DNA from: Cardinalis cardinalis
Taxonomy: Eukaryota; Chordata; Aves; Passeriformes; Cardinalidae
Reading direction: 5' to 3'
Assembly: GCA_014549065.1 (NCBI GenBank)
Contig: JACDOX010000027.1
Location: 2,363,691-2,427,690 of the forward strand
DNA length: 64,000 bases
Of this stretch, positions 1 through 11,785 are shown piece after piece. The position numbers and the translations under genes were made by a program. Each line of letters opens with the position of its first letter. Position 1 is the first letter of the stretch. The notes below the pieces were generated by a model. That model worked only from the letters and a program-made list of their open reading frames with translations, was not told the origin of the DNA and did no database searches.

Positions 1-925
1 GAGGAGAAAATTACTAATCACACTAGAAGACTGAGTCAAGGATGCAGAAAGCTGCACATGCACAAGTCCACGGGGCTGGATGGGCTGCCCACTGACAGTG
101 CAACAGAAGCTGGCCAATGTGATGGCTGTGACTGACGCACTGAAGGGCAGGGCTACCACTCACAGAGACCTTCACTGGCTGGAGAAAGGTGCCAGTGAGA
201 ACCTCACCAAGCTCAAAAAAGCAAATGCAAGCCCTGCACCTGGCACGTACTAACCTGGTACAACCAGCACAGGAGGAAGCATCACCTGGCCAGGGAGAAG
301 CTCTGAAGAAAGAGACCTTGGGGTCCCAATAAACAGCAAGCTGAACATGGTTAAGCAGGGCAATCCTGCAGTGATAAGGCCAACAGGATACTGAGTGGTT
401 TAAGNAAGGGAGCTGCCAGCAGGTTGAGAGAAATTATTCTTCCAGGCAGCTGAGCACTCATCATCCACATCCATACATCTGTGTAGAGTTTTGGGATCGT
501 CAGTAGAAGAGTGGTATCGACAAACTTGAGAGAGTTCAGAGGGTCAGGGGGTGAGAAGACCATGGCTGCAGGGGCAACTGCAGTCTTCCAGCACCTAAAG
601 TGGGATTATAGAGCCTGGATTTCTCACAGGTGCTCAGTGAAACAAGAGGGAAAGATCACAATTTTTGACATGGGAAATTGTCACNCCAGATTAGGAAGCA
701 ATTCTTCACCATTACAGCTGGTAAGCACTGGCACACATTGCCCAGAGACACTGTGAAATTGTCACCTTTAAATACTTTCAAATCTGACCAGACAAGGTCC
801 TGAACAACTTGATTTAACTCCAAAGCTGAAGGCTTGAGCAGCCTTGTGCCCNCTTTCAGCAGATGCCTCGGACTAGATGACCTCCAGAGGCCTCTTCCAA
901 CTCCTGATATTTCTACAGCTCTGTA
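1..925 (+). mobile_element. CR1-type LINE, old 5'-truncated copy (3' part)
   Basis: The second half follows the order of a CR1 3' end: a GACCTTGGGGTCCC-like block near 310, CAGCAAGCTGAACATGG near 337, AAGGCCAACAGGATACTG near 377, and a closing tail with GATGACCTCCAGAGGCC near 877 and TTCCAACTCCTGATATTTC just before 915. No usable frame remains. The left end is cut by the window edge. The middle is diverged, so internal boundaries are approximate. Confidence 0.75.
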
Positions 926-3900
926 AGTGCCATAAAAACATATATAAACCCCACAATGTTAAACCATAAAACCATAAAAACCAAAGAAAGCCAAACCCAC
1001 ANAGCTTTGAATATACAATGTAATGCTGACATGTGTCCCATGGAGGGAATAAAGAAATGCATAATAGGTAACACCACACACTGCTGAAAGTAAGAGGAAA
1101 GGATGATGATGAAGACATCAAACAAACCCAGATGGGATTTGAGCATGCAAGATTACCAATATGTGTCACAGCTCCTATTTTATCATTTAGCTTTACTAGA
1201 GAAAATGATTTACAACACCACAGTGAGAATCAAAAGACCCAGTCTGCAGAGGCAAAACTGAGTCCAACAAAAAATATTTTTGCTGTGTTTATTTTGTAAT
1301 TATCCCACCAACACACACCACCAAAAGCTGTAAAGCTTGTGGCACTGCAGTCATTTTGGAAGCCTAGTTAAAATACTCTGTAAGTCTGCAATACTTTATA
1401 AATGAACACACAGAAGGTTACGTACAACAGACTTTTCATCTCTATTTTATTTCACAGAAGCAGTGCATTCTGGGGTGAGAAGGAGAAAAAGTTCAGGAAA
1501 AAACTGCAGTTCTCAAAATACACTGTTGATAATTCAACCAAATCAATAAGTAAATGCCATGAAACTTGTGCATATTCAAGTGTCTGAAGAGTTGAGCCCC
1601 TTCTTAAATAATGGGAAGAGAATTAATGAAGCCCATCTTCAGTGAAACACGCTTCATAATCTGGCTTTCTTTTTGCAGACAGAAAGTTTTCTGTACACTA
1701 TCACCTCTGTTTTTCCTGGCAGTAGGACACTCATTGTTTTACAAGATTTTGTTACAAGCACCATCAATGTAAACAATTAAAACTTTAATCTCTAGTTAGG
1801 TATNGGTAAACAGAACAGAGACAGAACCAGTGGGGACAGTACAAATGCAGAGTCTGTGGACACTCATTTGGCTCTCTTCCCATCAGGATTAATGTGGCAA
1901 AATCTGGAGCTGAGATGCTCGAGGAGCTGCTGATTAATAACACACACACAAACTTCATGACTGACACTTGAGCTGTCCTGTGCTTCCCAGTGGATCTCCA
2001 GNACCAGCGCTTCCTGCTGCAGCAGGCGACAGCCCCCACATGTGATGGACTCCTTCTANAGGCATGCCTTGGCAGAAAAATGGCTCAGAGCCTCCTCTTC
2101 ATTAAAAACCCCAATCAGGTTTTTGTCAGGAGTGCTGGCATGATGCCAGGATCAGACAACNTCAGCTCAAATGAGTTTTTAGTTTCATGTCCAGATCAAA
2201 TGTTTTCTGTATTATTTAAATACTGTGAAAATACCATGATTATGGACAGAAAATGATGAAGCATAAATTTAAACCTGTGGATGCTGACTGTCCTAGGCAT
2301 CACTGTTTGTATGGTGAAATGCAAGCTGATGGGAAAAGTGGCTAGTCTGACTTCATAGTGTATAATATGTATTTTGGCAGGGTACAAACAATAACATGGG
2401 AATACAACTTTAGATAAATCAGGTTCACGTCTTCCAGGGAGGGATNTGATCTAAAGGTCACAACAGTCAGAGGAAAGACTGCGTGAGGTCTGAAGGAGCA
2501 CAGAGCAGGTAAACACACTGCATACCATGATAAATTCTTCATTAGTGCTATTTTTGGTCCCAGAAAGAGAACAGTTTACCCACAACTGCAGTAAGCCCAA
2601 ACNGTTTTAGAGGGCAGGAGAAGGCTGATAATCTTCTGTGCTCTTTACTTTGATTTCCCTATTTATTTACTGTGTTTAGCACAAAAGACGAAGTCTACTC
2701 CTGGTAAATGCTATGACCGCATCTCATAGAGAGGAGGCTTGGTCTGTTGCCTTTTTTTTTCTGTGTGAAGAAAACAACAGCAAAAGGAAAAAGCCTTGAC
2801 TCTCCCTCTGGCCTCTTCTGGACTCGGGCTGCAGGTTCCTCCTCTAAAAACCTGTTCTCATTTTCCTCTAGACTTTCTTCCAGAATAGTTTGTAAAAACN
2901 ATGCACTTACCTAAACGGGCCAGGGGAGCTCTTCCACTTTTTGTAATTATTATTTACAGTGTGTGTGTGCTCTTCCACCTTTTTTTCCCCCTCCAAAACA
3001 GAAATTCTTTTGATTAAAATTACCTGGCAATACAGCAAATATCTTTCTCTGAAAATGAGTTTTTATTCCACACACCACAATGCCATCATGGTAGGTCTTC
3101 AGCATTTACACCTGTATATAGGCTACATCCAGCATTATACACACACCTTTTAACATGGTCCTTTCCCCAGTGGCTCAACCACAGCTGTGATCAGTGACAC
3201 TTGTCAGCCAAAAATATAACTTTTCAGAACACACATAATAAAATTTGTTTATATGACTCAAATCCTGGTGAAGGTACTTAGTTGTCATATTAGCAGCTTT
3301 TCACTTACTTTTTTTTTTCAACACCAGTTTAATTAGAGCAAAACAGGTTATCAAAAAATGCCTATTTTAAAAACATTTTCTGAAAGACAGAAAATTTGAC
3401 ATCCTTTCCCTTAGGTGAGAGGTATTCAAGAAGAAACAAGTCTCATCCAGAAAGAAGTATGCTTGCACTGGAAATATGAAGAAAAATTTCTGCATGGATT
3501 ATTTCTAACAGAAAAATAACAANCCCTTAAAAAACAGGGAGCTGTCTTTTATTTGGGTCTAATGGTGTAGCAATATATAAAAATGCTGGGTTACCTTTCT
3601 CGGTTTGTATTCNGAAAATGTAAGCTGCATTGCCTGAGTCAGGAGTAGCAAACATGGTTTACTCAGGTTATCACTGTCTGTACAAGTGGTTCAGACAACA
3701 GCCCTGAGGGCTCCCTTCTGGCTGAACAGGATGGGCTTTCTGGGGGAGGGGGCTGAAAATGTTCTCTAAAGTTTCCCTTTTGGCACTTTCTGCATCCTGG
3801 TCTGTCAAATTAAAAGATACAGTGGAATTTCCTCTTCCCTGGGGAAGGAGTGACACTTCTTCTGAAGAAGTTTTTATAGAAACATTGGCAGCAAAAGGAG

Positions 3901-3934
3901 GGCTAAGGAGCCTCCATTTTTTGCTGGACGCACA

Positions 3935-5575
3935 GAGTAGCACAGTGTAAGGGATGAGGAAAATGCTGAGGTAACTAGTGCCTTTTTTGTCTCAGTATTN
4001 AACACCAAAGCCAGCTGCCCCCAGCATACCCAGCAATGACAGCTGGAAGTTAGGGATAAGGAGCTGAGTGAAGTCCCCATTATCTGTGAGGAAGGAGTTA
4101 ATGACCTTCTGTCACAGTTAGACACACATTCATGTCCCCTGATGTGATGCACCTGAGAGTATTGAGGGAGCTGGCNAAAGATCTTGCCAAACCCCTTTCA
4201 ACCCCTTTTCCAGGAGTTTTGGTTTCCTGGAGAAGTCCCAGTTGACAGGAAATTAGCAAATGTGATGCCCATCTACAAGAAGGACGATCTGGGGAACCAC
4301 AGGCCTGTCAGCCTGACCTTGGCACTGGGGAAAGTATTGGAGCAGATCATCCTGAATGCCACCACGTGGCANGTACAGGACAACCAAGGGCTCAGGCCCA
4401 GCCAGCATGGGTTTATGAGAAGCAGGTCCTGCTTGACCAACCTGATCTCCTTCTATGANNATGGGATCCACTCAGTAGGTGAGGGAAAGTCCGCGGATGT
4501 TGTCTATCCAGACTTTAGGAAAGCATTTGAAACTGCCTCCCACAGCACTGTCCTGGAGAAACTGGTTGCTCATGGCTTGGATGGGTGGACTTTGAATAAA
4601 ACTGGCTGGATGGCCAGGCCCAGAGAGTGGTGGGGAATGGAACTAAATCCAGTTGGTTGCTGGCGACAGCTCTGTTTCACATCTTGATAATCATTGATNA
4701 TTTGGATGAGCAGATTGAGTGCATCCTCAGTAAGTTCAGAGATGACACCAAGCTGGGTGGGAGTGTTGNTCTGCTGGAGGGCAGGAAGGCTTTGCAGAGG
4801 GATTGTGACAGACTGGATTGATGGGCTGAGGACAGTCTTGTGGAGTTCAGTAAGGTGATCCAAGTGCTGGGTGGGTCCTGCACTTGGTCAAAACAATCCC
4901 ATGCATTGCAACAGGCTGGGGGAAGAGTGACTGGAAAAGGACCTGGGGCTGCTGGTCAATAGCCAGCTGAACATGCTCCAGCAGTGTGCCCAGGTGGCCA
5001 AGAAGGCCAATGGCATCCTGGCCTGTGTCAGGAATAGTGTGGCCAGCAGGACCCCTGTACTTGCCACTGGTGAAAGCTGCAGCCTGAATCCTTGTGCTCA
5101 GTTCTGGGCCCCTCCATTCAGGAAGGACATTGAGGGGCTGGAGCATGTCCAGAGAAGGGCAATGGACCTGGTGAAGAGTTTGGAGCAAAAGTCTGATAAT
5201 GAACAGCTGAGGGAACTGGGATTGTTTAGTTTGGAGGATTACCTCACTGATCTTTACAACTACCAGAAAAGAGGTTGCAGTGAAGTGGGGGCTGGTCTCT
5301 TCTGCCATATCTTGAGTGCAACAATGAGAGGAAACAGCCTTAAATTGCACCAGGAGAGGGTCAGATTAGACGTTANGAAAAAAATATTCACTGAAAGGGT
5401 GGTCAGACCTTAGAATAAATTGTCCAGGGAGTTGGTGGGGTCAGTATCTGGAAGTGTTTAAAAGGATGTGGCACTTGGGGATATTGTTTAGGCNTGACTA
5501 TGGTAGTGCTAGGTTGTCACCTGGATTTAGATGATCTTGAAGACCTCTTCCAACCTTAATGTTTGTGTAGTTCTG
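3935..5575 (+). mobile_element. CR1 LINE with decayed reverse-transcriptase ORF
   Basis: This 5'-truncated CR1 of about 1.6 kb is in the sense direction on the plus strand. Its translated pieces match CR1 ORF2 in order: a DRKLANVMPIYKKDD block with NHRPVSLT (about 4240-4320), a QHGFMRSRSCLTNLISFY block (about 4405-4455), a YPDFRKAF block (about 4505-4530), and then, in another frame, FRDDTKLGG (about 4735-4765) where active CR1 copies have F-A-D-D. The pieces are in different frames and stops intervene, so this is a dead copy. The 3' end is typical, with a GGATTTAGATGATCTTGAAG block and a CTTCCAACCTTAATG tail ending near 5575. Confidence 0.88.
4184..4821 (+). pseudogene. CR1 ORF2 reverse-transcriptase fragment, frameshifted
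   Basis: Two overlapping open stretches (4184-4687 and 4627-4821) carry successive parts of a CR1 reverse transcriptase, so at least one frameshift separates fingers and palm. The catalytic aspartate pair is still visible as FRDDTKL in the second frame, with Arg where Ala is usual. Ambiguous bases (for example 4372, 4459-4460, 4699, 4769) blur a few codons. The endonuclease region upstream is absent. It is not a cellular gene. Confidence 0.8.
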
Positions 5576-6149
5576 CCCCACCTCATGACTGCCAGCTCTC
5601 AAAGTAGGGAAGGAAAGTGTTTCCTCACAAGAAACTTCTTGCCTGACCCTATTGGGGCTGTGCTGCCTTTGGAACCTGCTGTGCTTAGAGCTGCCTTTGG
5701 AACCTCTGAAAGGAAAATAAGACCCCCCTTCTTTTCTCACCTTTCCTGAGTTAAGGGAATTTCTCAGAAAAGTTAAAGGAGTTTGTTTTCACATATTAGT
5801 CTTCATTGTCTCCCAAATTAAAATGGAATACTATGTGCCTCTTCTGGCATTTCCTTCACCATCAGTCCAAGGGCTGGTCAGAAACATACATCTTGTGCTG
5901 CTGTGCAAAAGCCNNTGTGCTGATCATATCCTCCAGTACAGAGACACAGGGTGCAATCTCAGACTGCTTTACTGTACCCAGTTTGGGAATGCCAATCTCA
6001 GAGGGTTCTGAGTATTTTCTTCACATATTTAACAAACTTGTGCATCACCTTCTTCTCAGCGAGGAACCTTCCATAAGCTCAGGGTAGACCCACTGCTGTC
6101 AGTCACAAGTAGAACACTTTTCCTCTGGAACATGTAAGTTAGAGAAACC

Positions 6150-6947
6150 TCAGATGTAAAATTCTTCTTCATTACCTGGTGAAGCTGGGCAAACACNATC
6201 ATCCAGAGAACAGGGAGCTGCTCTCAAGGGCTGTTTGTGTTGCTCGGGGAGAGATGCTGACATGAAAGAGCTGGAAGACCATTCTGAAAGAGAAGGCAGT
6301 GAACCATCAACTGACTCAAAAGTATTGCACATGGCTGATACAGGCCTTCCACTGGTGGCTGCCTGTTTAGCCCTACTGACAGTTTGTTTCTGTGATGGAA
6401 GAGAGTCTTCCAACTCACTGCAAAATCCATTAAGGGCAGAGTATGCAGAAACCACAGACAGGTCTGAGAAGGACAGCTTCATCCCTGTGTCCACATCAGT
6501 CTCTTGGGCATCCTCTAAGTCATCAATGTTAAGCTTAGGGCTGCATTTNCATGTTTTTAACCTGGTTGCAGGCGACCCAGTGTTAAAAAACTGAAATGGT
6601 TCACTGAAATGAAATGTCTCTGATGTTGAGGAGGAGTTCACTGTGGGCAAGCAGAACAGAGACTTGCTTCGTTGAAATGACCAAGAAATGCTGGAGGCAC
6701 TCCTGGATCTGCGTGTGAAGTCTCCTAGATCACCGTGTCTCAAGTCCTCCTGGGAGAAACCAAGATAATGACCAAGGCCATTTGTGTGATGTACCATTTT
6801 GGTACCCATTTCTTGTGGCTGTTCAGAGACAGATCGGTGGCTCTGAGGAAGGAAGGCTGGCAAAGTGGTGAAGTGGGAATCTGTTGACACAGATGGATAC
6901 GGTTGCTTGTTCTGCTTTGCAGACTTCCTACACCAACTGTGTGCTTG
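6150..6947 (-). CDS. FAM124A: FAM124A coding exon 4 (serine-rich tail and stop)
   Basis: The exon begins after a good pyrimidine tract ending CTACTGCAG, in the phase left by exon 3, and encodes residues 278-542 followed by TGA (6152-6150). The first part is Lys/Ser/His-rich and variable. The conserved tail holds a basic Ser cluster (FTRRSRSASSISWSFQRSKS, about residues 355-374), then LNIDDLEDAQETDVDTG near residues 416-432, then SDLSVVSAYSA. The protein ends in EEEFYI, which keeps the acidic FYI ending I remember for the family. Two codons carry an ambiguous base. The region is probably disordered. RSKS fits a basophilic-kinase or 14-3-3-type site, and the terminal FYI fits a class II PDZ ligand; both are inferences from short motifs. 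Confidence 0.95.
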   Translation of the reverse strand, partial: QAHSWCRKSAKQNKQPYPSVSTDSHFTTLPAFLPQSHRSVSEQPQEMGTKMVHHTNGLGHYLGFSQEDLRHGDLGDFTRRSRSASSISWSFQRSKSLFCLPTVNSSSTSETFHFSEPFQFFNTGSPATRLKTXKCSPKLNIDDLEDAQETDVDTGMKLSFSDLSVVSAYSALNGFCSELEDSLPSQKQTVSRAKQAATSGRPVSAMCNTFESVDGSLPSLSEWSSSSFMSASLPEQHKQPLRAAPCSLDDXVCPASPGNEEEFYI

Positions 6948-7344
6948 CTGCAGTAGGGAGAGGGAAAGAAGAAGATCACATTAATACAGAATTGGCAGTT
7001 TTACAACCCTGAGTCTCCATTGCTGAGTTGTTACTGCAAATAATTATGAAGCAGACTTCAGTCAGTATGCTTGCAGAAAATGTTTCACTGCAATAACAAA
7101 GACAAACCACCCTGCCAAAATCCCAAATATTTACATAAGGAGCCTCAAAGACAACAAGAATACATGGTAGAGAAGCCTTGCCTTGTGGGCTGAATTACAC
7201 TAGCTTGAATTTCTCACTTCCTATTGACTTATTCAGATTCATTCATATTCTGTCTTCCAACATTACTACTTTAGTGGACAGCTTAAGAAAAAAATAAAGA
7301 AATGGAAGAAGTATGTTATACAATTGTAATTTCTCATTTCTTCC

Positions 7345-7371
7345 TTACTTTTGTTTTGTTTTGTTTTGTCC
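7345..7371. repeat. (GTTTT)n pentanucleotide tract
   Basis: About four copies of GTTTT run in a row within intron 3. This is a simple repeat with no other signal. Confidence 0.85.
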
Positions 7372-7869
7372 TCCTTTAAAAGATCAGACAGCCTTCAGCA
7401 AGTTCATTCTGTCTTCTCAATGGAAATTTACTAATTCTTTCAAGTCTTTCACATTTTCTTTCTTACCTAGTCAGTCCTATTAAGTAGTTCACAATGACAT
7501 TCAGTTTGCTTGTAGACGCCTAGACTGAAGACCCAAACTCATGGTTATGATCCAAATCTGGAGCTGAATCCTAGTCCCAGGGCAGGATTCAGTTGCCTAC
7601 CCATCAGATACTCAAGCATTTCAACAGGGAAAGCAGCTGTCACAAATGATGAGCCAACATCCTTCTCAAGAAAGAGCTGGAGCAAGGTGGCCTTTCCTGT
7701 GGAACTGATGTCTGGGTAACTGAACTGTGTTTGAGCAACCATATGGTTTTTCACCTTTGCCCTAATTTCAGTGAGGCTTTTAGAAATTAGCCTTTAAAAA
7801 AGTTTAATTTAAAGTCTCCTTAATGGAATTTTTTGCATAATACAGAATGCTTGATCTCTTGCTCCAAAA

Positions 7870-8310
7870 GAGACAGGAACTAAAGGGACAAAGTGCAAGA
7901 TCATACCCTTGAGAGTAAACAANAATCTCAGCTATGGGACTTGTCAGTTGGAAATCGGAGCGGAGAAAGAACTGGGCATCCTGATCTCTTTCTGCTATTA
8001 AAGCAACAAGGCTGTGACAACATGGTATTGGGCAGTCTCAAGTGAGTTGAAAAAGCACTGTGGACAACACTGTTATGGCCTCATCTGGAGTACTGCACAT
8101 GATTCCAATCACACCTATGTGAAAAAGAAAAAAATTTGAACCGAAAATGATGGAGCCACAGGAAAAAAAAAAAGATAAACTATCCATTAAAGAAACAGAA
8201 TCACAAGCTAATAAAAGGTTTCTAATAACAACAGAAAGAGAAGAATCTTCTGGGGTGAGTAATGGATAAAGACAGAGCCTGCTCATTTTACCAAACAGAT
8301 TATACGACAT
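7870..8310 (+). mobile_element. Old CR1-like fragment
   Basis: The piece keeps the CR1 order of a CAAAGTGCAAGATCATACCC block, AACTGGGCATCCTGATC, and GGCCTCATCTGGAGTACTGC near 8079, then decays into A-rich sequence. The last block is a hallmark of CR1 3' regions. It lacks a typical 3' tail and is much diverged, so the boundaries are rough. Confidence 0.55.
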
Positions 8311-8595
8311 GACAGAGAGAGCTGAGACCTGGCAACCAAGGAGGTTCTTTGTACCCAGCCTCTAAAAGAGTTCCATACATTGCTGCTTCTAACATCTTGC
8401 TAGTGCACATCACATTGTCTTAGTGACCCAGATCTGTCACAGCCATATTCTGGTTTTTATTGAAGTGATTTTATGGGCAAAAAAAGGGTTTTCACATCTG
8501 CAAAAAATGCTTGGTTCTTTCATGATTTCTTACTGGAGCTTATAGGACAGCCAAACCACAGAAGTCATTTAGATACTGTAGATGTGTAAATATAC

Positions 8596-8640
8596 AAATA
8601 TATATTTTATATANATGTGTGTATATATATATATATATCT
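8596..8640. repeat. (TA)n / (TG)n microsatellite
   Basis: A mixed TA and GT dinucleotide run with one ambiguous base, in intron 3. The longest pure part is about eight TA units. Confidence 0.9.
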
Positions 8641-8745
8641 GTAATAAGGTGTGTTATTTCAAAACCTATTTCTGTGTAATTTAGTAAGCTGTTTCCCTTA
8701 ATGTCATAAAGAATTATATGAAGGAAGAAATTGAGGACAAAAGAC

Positions 8746-8793
8746 TGACTCAAATGACTCAAAGGACTCAACTGACTCAAATGTAATGAGTCA
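8746..8793. promoter_or_regulatory. Cluster of AP-1/TRE-type motifs in intron 3
   Basis: Four exact TGA(C/G)TCA heptamers lie at 8746-8752, 8755-8761, 8773-8779 and 8787-8793, plus a one-mismatch copy (GGACTCA) at 8764-8770. Spacing of the first three positions is 9 bases, so part of the cluster may derive from a short tandem repeat of an ACTCAAATG-like unit. Jun/Fos-family factors bind this heptamer. Regulatory activity is inferred. Confidence 0.5.
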
Positions 8794-11593
8794 GTNGTCA
8801 ACAAAACATTAGCCAGAAATCATGTTAGACCTCTACAAATAACATTATTTTATTAGTGCAATATGTGAGCCAATTTGTTTAAAAATTACTCTGTAAGACA
8901 AAAAGCTTGTCCACTAGCTGTTTCTTAACTAAATACATTTTTGGACAATGCAGAAATAAGAATCTGACATGCTGAAAGTCCTGCACTCTTTTGATGTGTT
9001 TGACCAAGAAAACAGTCCTAAATTTGTTAGCATTAACAAAAGGTACCTTTTTTTTCTCTGCAGTAACTCTGCTATGAGATACACTACATGAACTCAACCA
9101 CCATGCTCAATGAATCCATTCCCAAAATAATTTTGGGGGCAGATCTGTCCTTGCACTGCAGAGAGTTCCAGGGCCAGTACCTTTACCTTGTGCAGGCCAC
9201 ACCACCTGTCTACCACACATGTGTCAGGCAGAGCCCACAGACATCATAAATGAGATCTAGCTGTCCAGTTAATACAGCCAGTGGGGTCTGGAGAGCAATT
9301 CAGCTTTCCCTGAAAAAATTCTTGTGTGTGGTTGGTTAGNTGATTTGTTTTCTATGTCCTTGGGCTGTACTACAGTGAGAACACACACTGTAGCTGATAA
9401 CCTACTTTAGGTAAGAGGTTAGTTTTAGGGTTTTGCTATTTNAAACCTTTTTTCCTAGTTCTTTTTAATATTTCTGCAGATAGATGGAGGCACTTCGTTT
9501 TACACAAAGTATTTGCTGTTAATCTTGCTCCTGGGTCAGAGCTCCTGGTCAAGCCCAGCTGGCCTGGCAGGAGGTAATGCTGGGTGGTGAGGAGAAGGGA
9601 GCAAGCACAGCCTGCCCCCAGAATGGCTGCCTGCAGGGCAGACTGAGTGACACCACTAATACAGCTCATTTCTGAATAGCTGTTTATAGGAGGAACTGCT
9701 CACCTCGATAATTTTTTAGATGAGTTAAGATTTAAAAGAACTATTTTCCAATGCTGCTCTTCATTATATGGGCAGAAATGAGAAATAATGGAGAGGTAAT
9801 ATTTTAATACTTTAATCTTAAAGGAATGTAACTGAAGGCTTTCCTGACTGTGAGAACACCAGACAGTAAAAGCAGCAGTGATGTGCTACAGGTAGAAGAG
9901 TGTACCACAGGTAGCATGTCNGAAGCTCCATCCCACAAGATACTAGTGAATAAAGATTACAGGCTAATCCTGTGTTGTAGAGGACTGGATTATGTGGACT
10001 AATAAGACTTTTCTATATCTACATTCTCTAACTAGTCAGAGATCACAGAGGGGATTCAGTGATTTAGCCAGGATTAAAAGTCAGGCAAAACTAGCTCCTT
10101 GTCCTGTGCCAAGGCCAGCGACTGTGCTCCCTGTGCCACCTTGGGACGGCACACCGTGTGCTGCACNCAGCCTGTGCGCTCATGTGACTGCTCCTCTTCA
10201 GCTTCTGAAGGAGCCTTCTCTGCCCCCTTGATCCTGCCACGGGCTTTGAAAACAGCTGCATCTTTTCTGGGTTCTTTTCTTTTTCAAGTCTTCATCATCA
10301 GCCTTCTCACAGCTTGCTAACACTCTCAGCATTGCCTGTTGCCTCCCTGCTGCCTGGCAGAGCCTGCCTGGCACAGCCATGCTGCCTGCAACAGGCACAA
10401 GCACAGGGAGATGCCAGAGAGGACATCAGTCATCTGAGAGGACAAAGGCACAAGGCAAAATTGATTTCGACCAAAATTTCAAATGCAGGGAGGTAAAATT
10501 GTCAGACCTTGCCACAGAGATGTGCAGCAAACCCGGCCACTGACTGAAGAGATTAGCTCTCCAACAGAACAGATTTTTTCATCTGGCGCTAATCTGCTGC
10601 TCATTTATAATCTCAGCACAAGTCTTTGTGAAGCCTGGAGGGATTTAGAGTCTTTGTGTTTTACAACGGGCTGCAGAAGAATTTCATGATGAATATCNGG
10701 GAATGCCATAAACAACTCAGGGTGAACCTTTCAGAAATGCACTTTCAACTTGGGCTGCCAGGACCTAACTGAATGTTGCTGCAGTCTATTTTAAGTTATC
10801 TGCTTTTTAAGAAAGCAGATAGAGATCTCCTTAAGCATTATCTGCATTAAGAACTGCCAGCAAGGCTTTGCTGAGGTCAGGACCCAGCAAGCACAGCAAT
10901 GACATCACCATCTCGAGTCCAGATTTTGCCTGCCTTGCTGAACAGGAGTGCGATGGTGTTTGTTTAATTGTATTAAAACCAGTGGAACTGATCCAGAGGG
11001 AAAAAATCAACACAGGAAAAAGTGGCAGAGATTAGTCCTCAGTATCATCATAATAAGTCTTACTTGAAAGGCAAATAGTCAGAAGCACAGCATTTCAAAA
11101 AGGCAAAATGCACAGATTTGATTAAAAATTGAACCTCTTTGAAAAGCGGCTTGTATGTGTTTACAGAAATAGAAAAGCTGAGTGCTTTGTAACACAAAAT
11201 ATATTCATGCTCAAGAATTTTTGCTGGGTGTATAGATTTGTAAGAGATCCTAGTATGCCATAGAACTTTACTGGATAAAGTACCTGAGGCTAAAGAAAAA
11301 CAAGTAAAAATCTCTTATATGAGTTAGGGATTGATTCTCTATGCTCCCCCAAAACCCAGACATTAGCATTAAGGACAACCAAACACTTACGTCACAAGAA
11401 GGAAAGGGAAAAATAGAATAAAATATTTTGTAAAGCAGGNGACTAGTATTAGATTTGCAGATTAATTAAATCAGTTCATGGCACCTCCCTCAACTGAGTC
11501 AATTTTTTTCTCTAAAAGTGTGTCTTTTTCATCACTTTCAGAAGAAAATAAATATAATTTTTGTCAAGGTGCCCTGTACACACTCTTGCCTAT

Positions 11594-11785
11594 CATAAGA
11601 CATAGAACAGTTTGGGTTGGAAGAGACTTTAGAGATTGTATAGCTACAACCCCCCTGCCATGGGCTGGGACACTTTCCACTACACCAGGCTGCTCAAAGC
11701 CCCATCCAGCCTGGCCTTGAACACTGCCAGGGATGGGACATTCACAACTTTTCTGGGCAACCTGTGCCAGTGGATGCTTTTCTTG
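11594..11785 (-). mobile_element. CR1 3' end, antisense
   Basis: On the plus strand it reads as the reverse complement of a CR1 tail: CATAGAACAGTTTGGGTTGG at 11601, then ACCCCCCTGCCATGGGC, CCATCCAGCCTGGCCTTGAA and a closing GGGCAACCTGTGCCAG block. It is moderately conserved, so a relatively recent bird CR1 subfamily is likely. Confidence 0.85.

Larger units (their letters stand above)
1..6149. other. Region downstream of FAM124A (3' UTR plus intergenic)
   Basis: No coding exon was recognised here. The FAM124A 3' UTR must start at 6149 and run leftward, but I found no AATAAA on the minus strand between the stop and about 3554. The first (TTTATT on the plus strand) is at 3548-3553, beyond the CR1 copy. 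The transcript end is therefore either at a non-standard signal or about 2.6 kb downstream, with the CR1 inside the UTR. Bases 926-3934 are unique-looking AT-rich sequence with nothing else I can name. Confidence 0.6.

Noticed and set aside
4184..5413. Protein-coding gene
   Set aside because: The translations match CR1 reverse transcriptase and 3' region in broken frames. This is a dead LINE copy.
6235..6594. Plus-strand frame of 119 codons opposite FAM124A exon 4
   Set aside because: It is the antisense shadow of a real exon.
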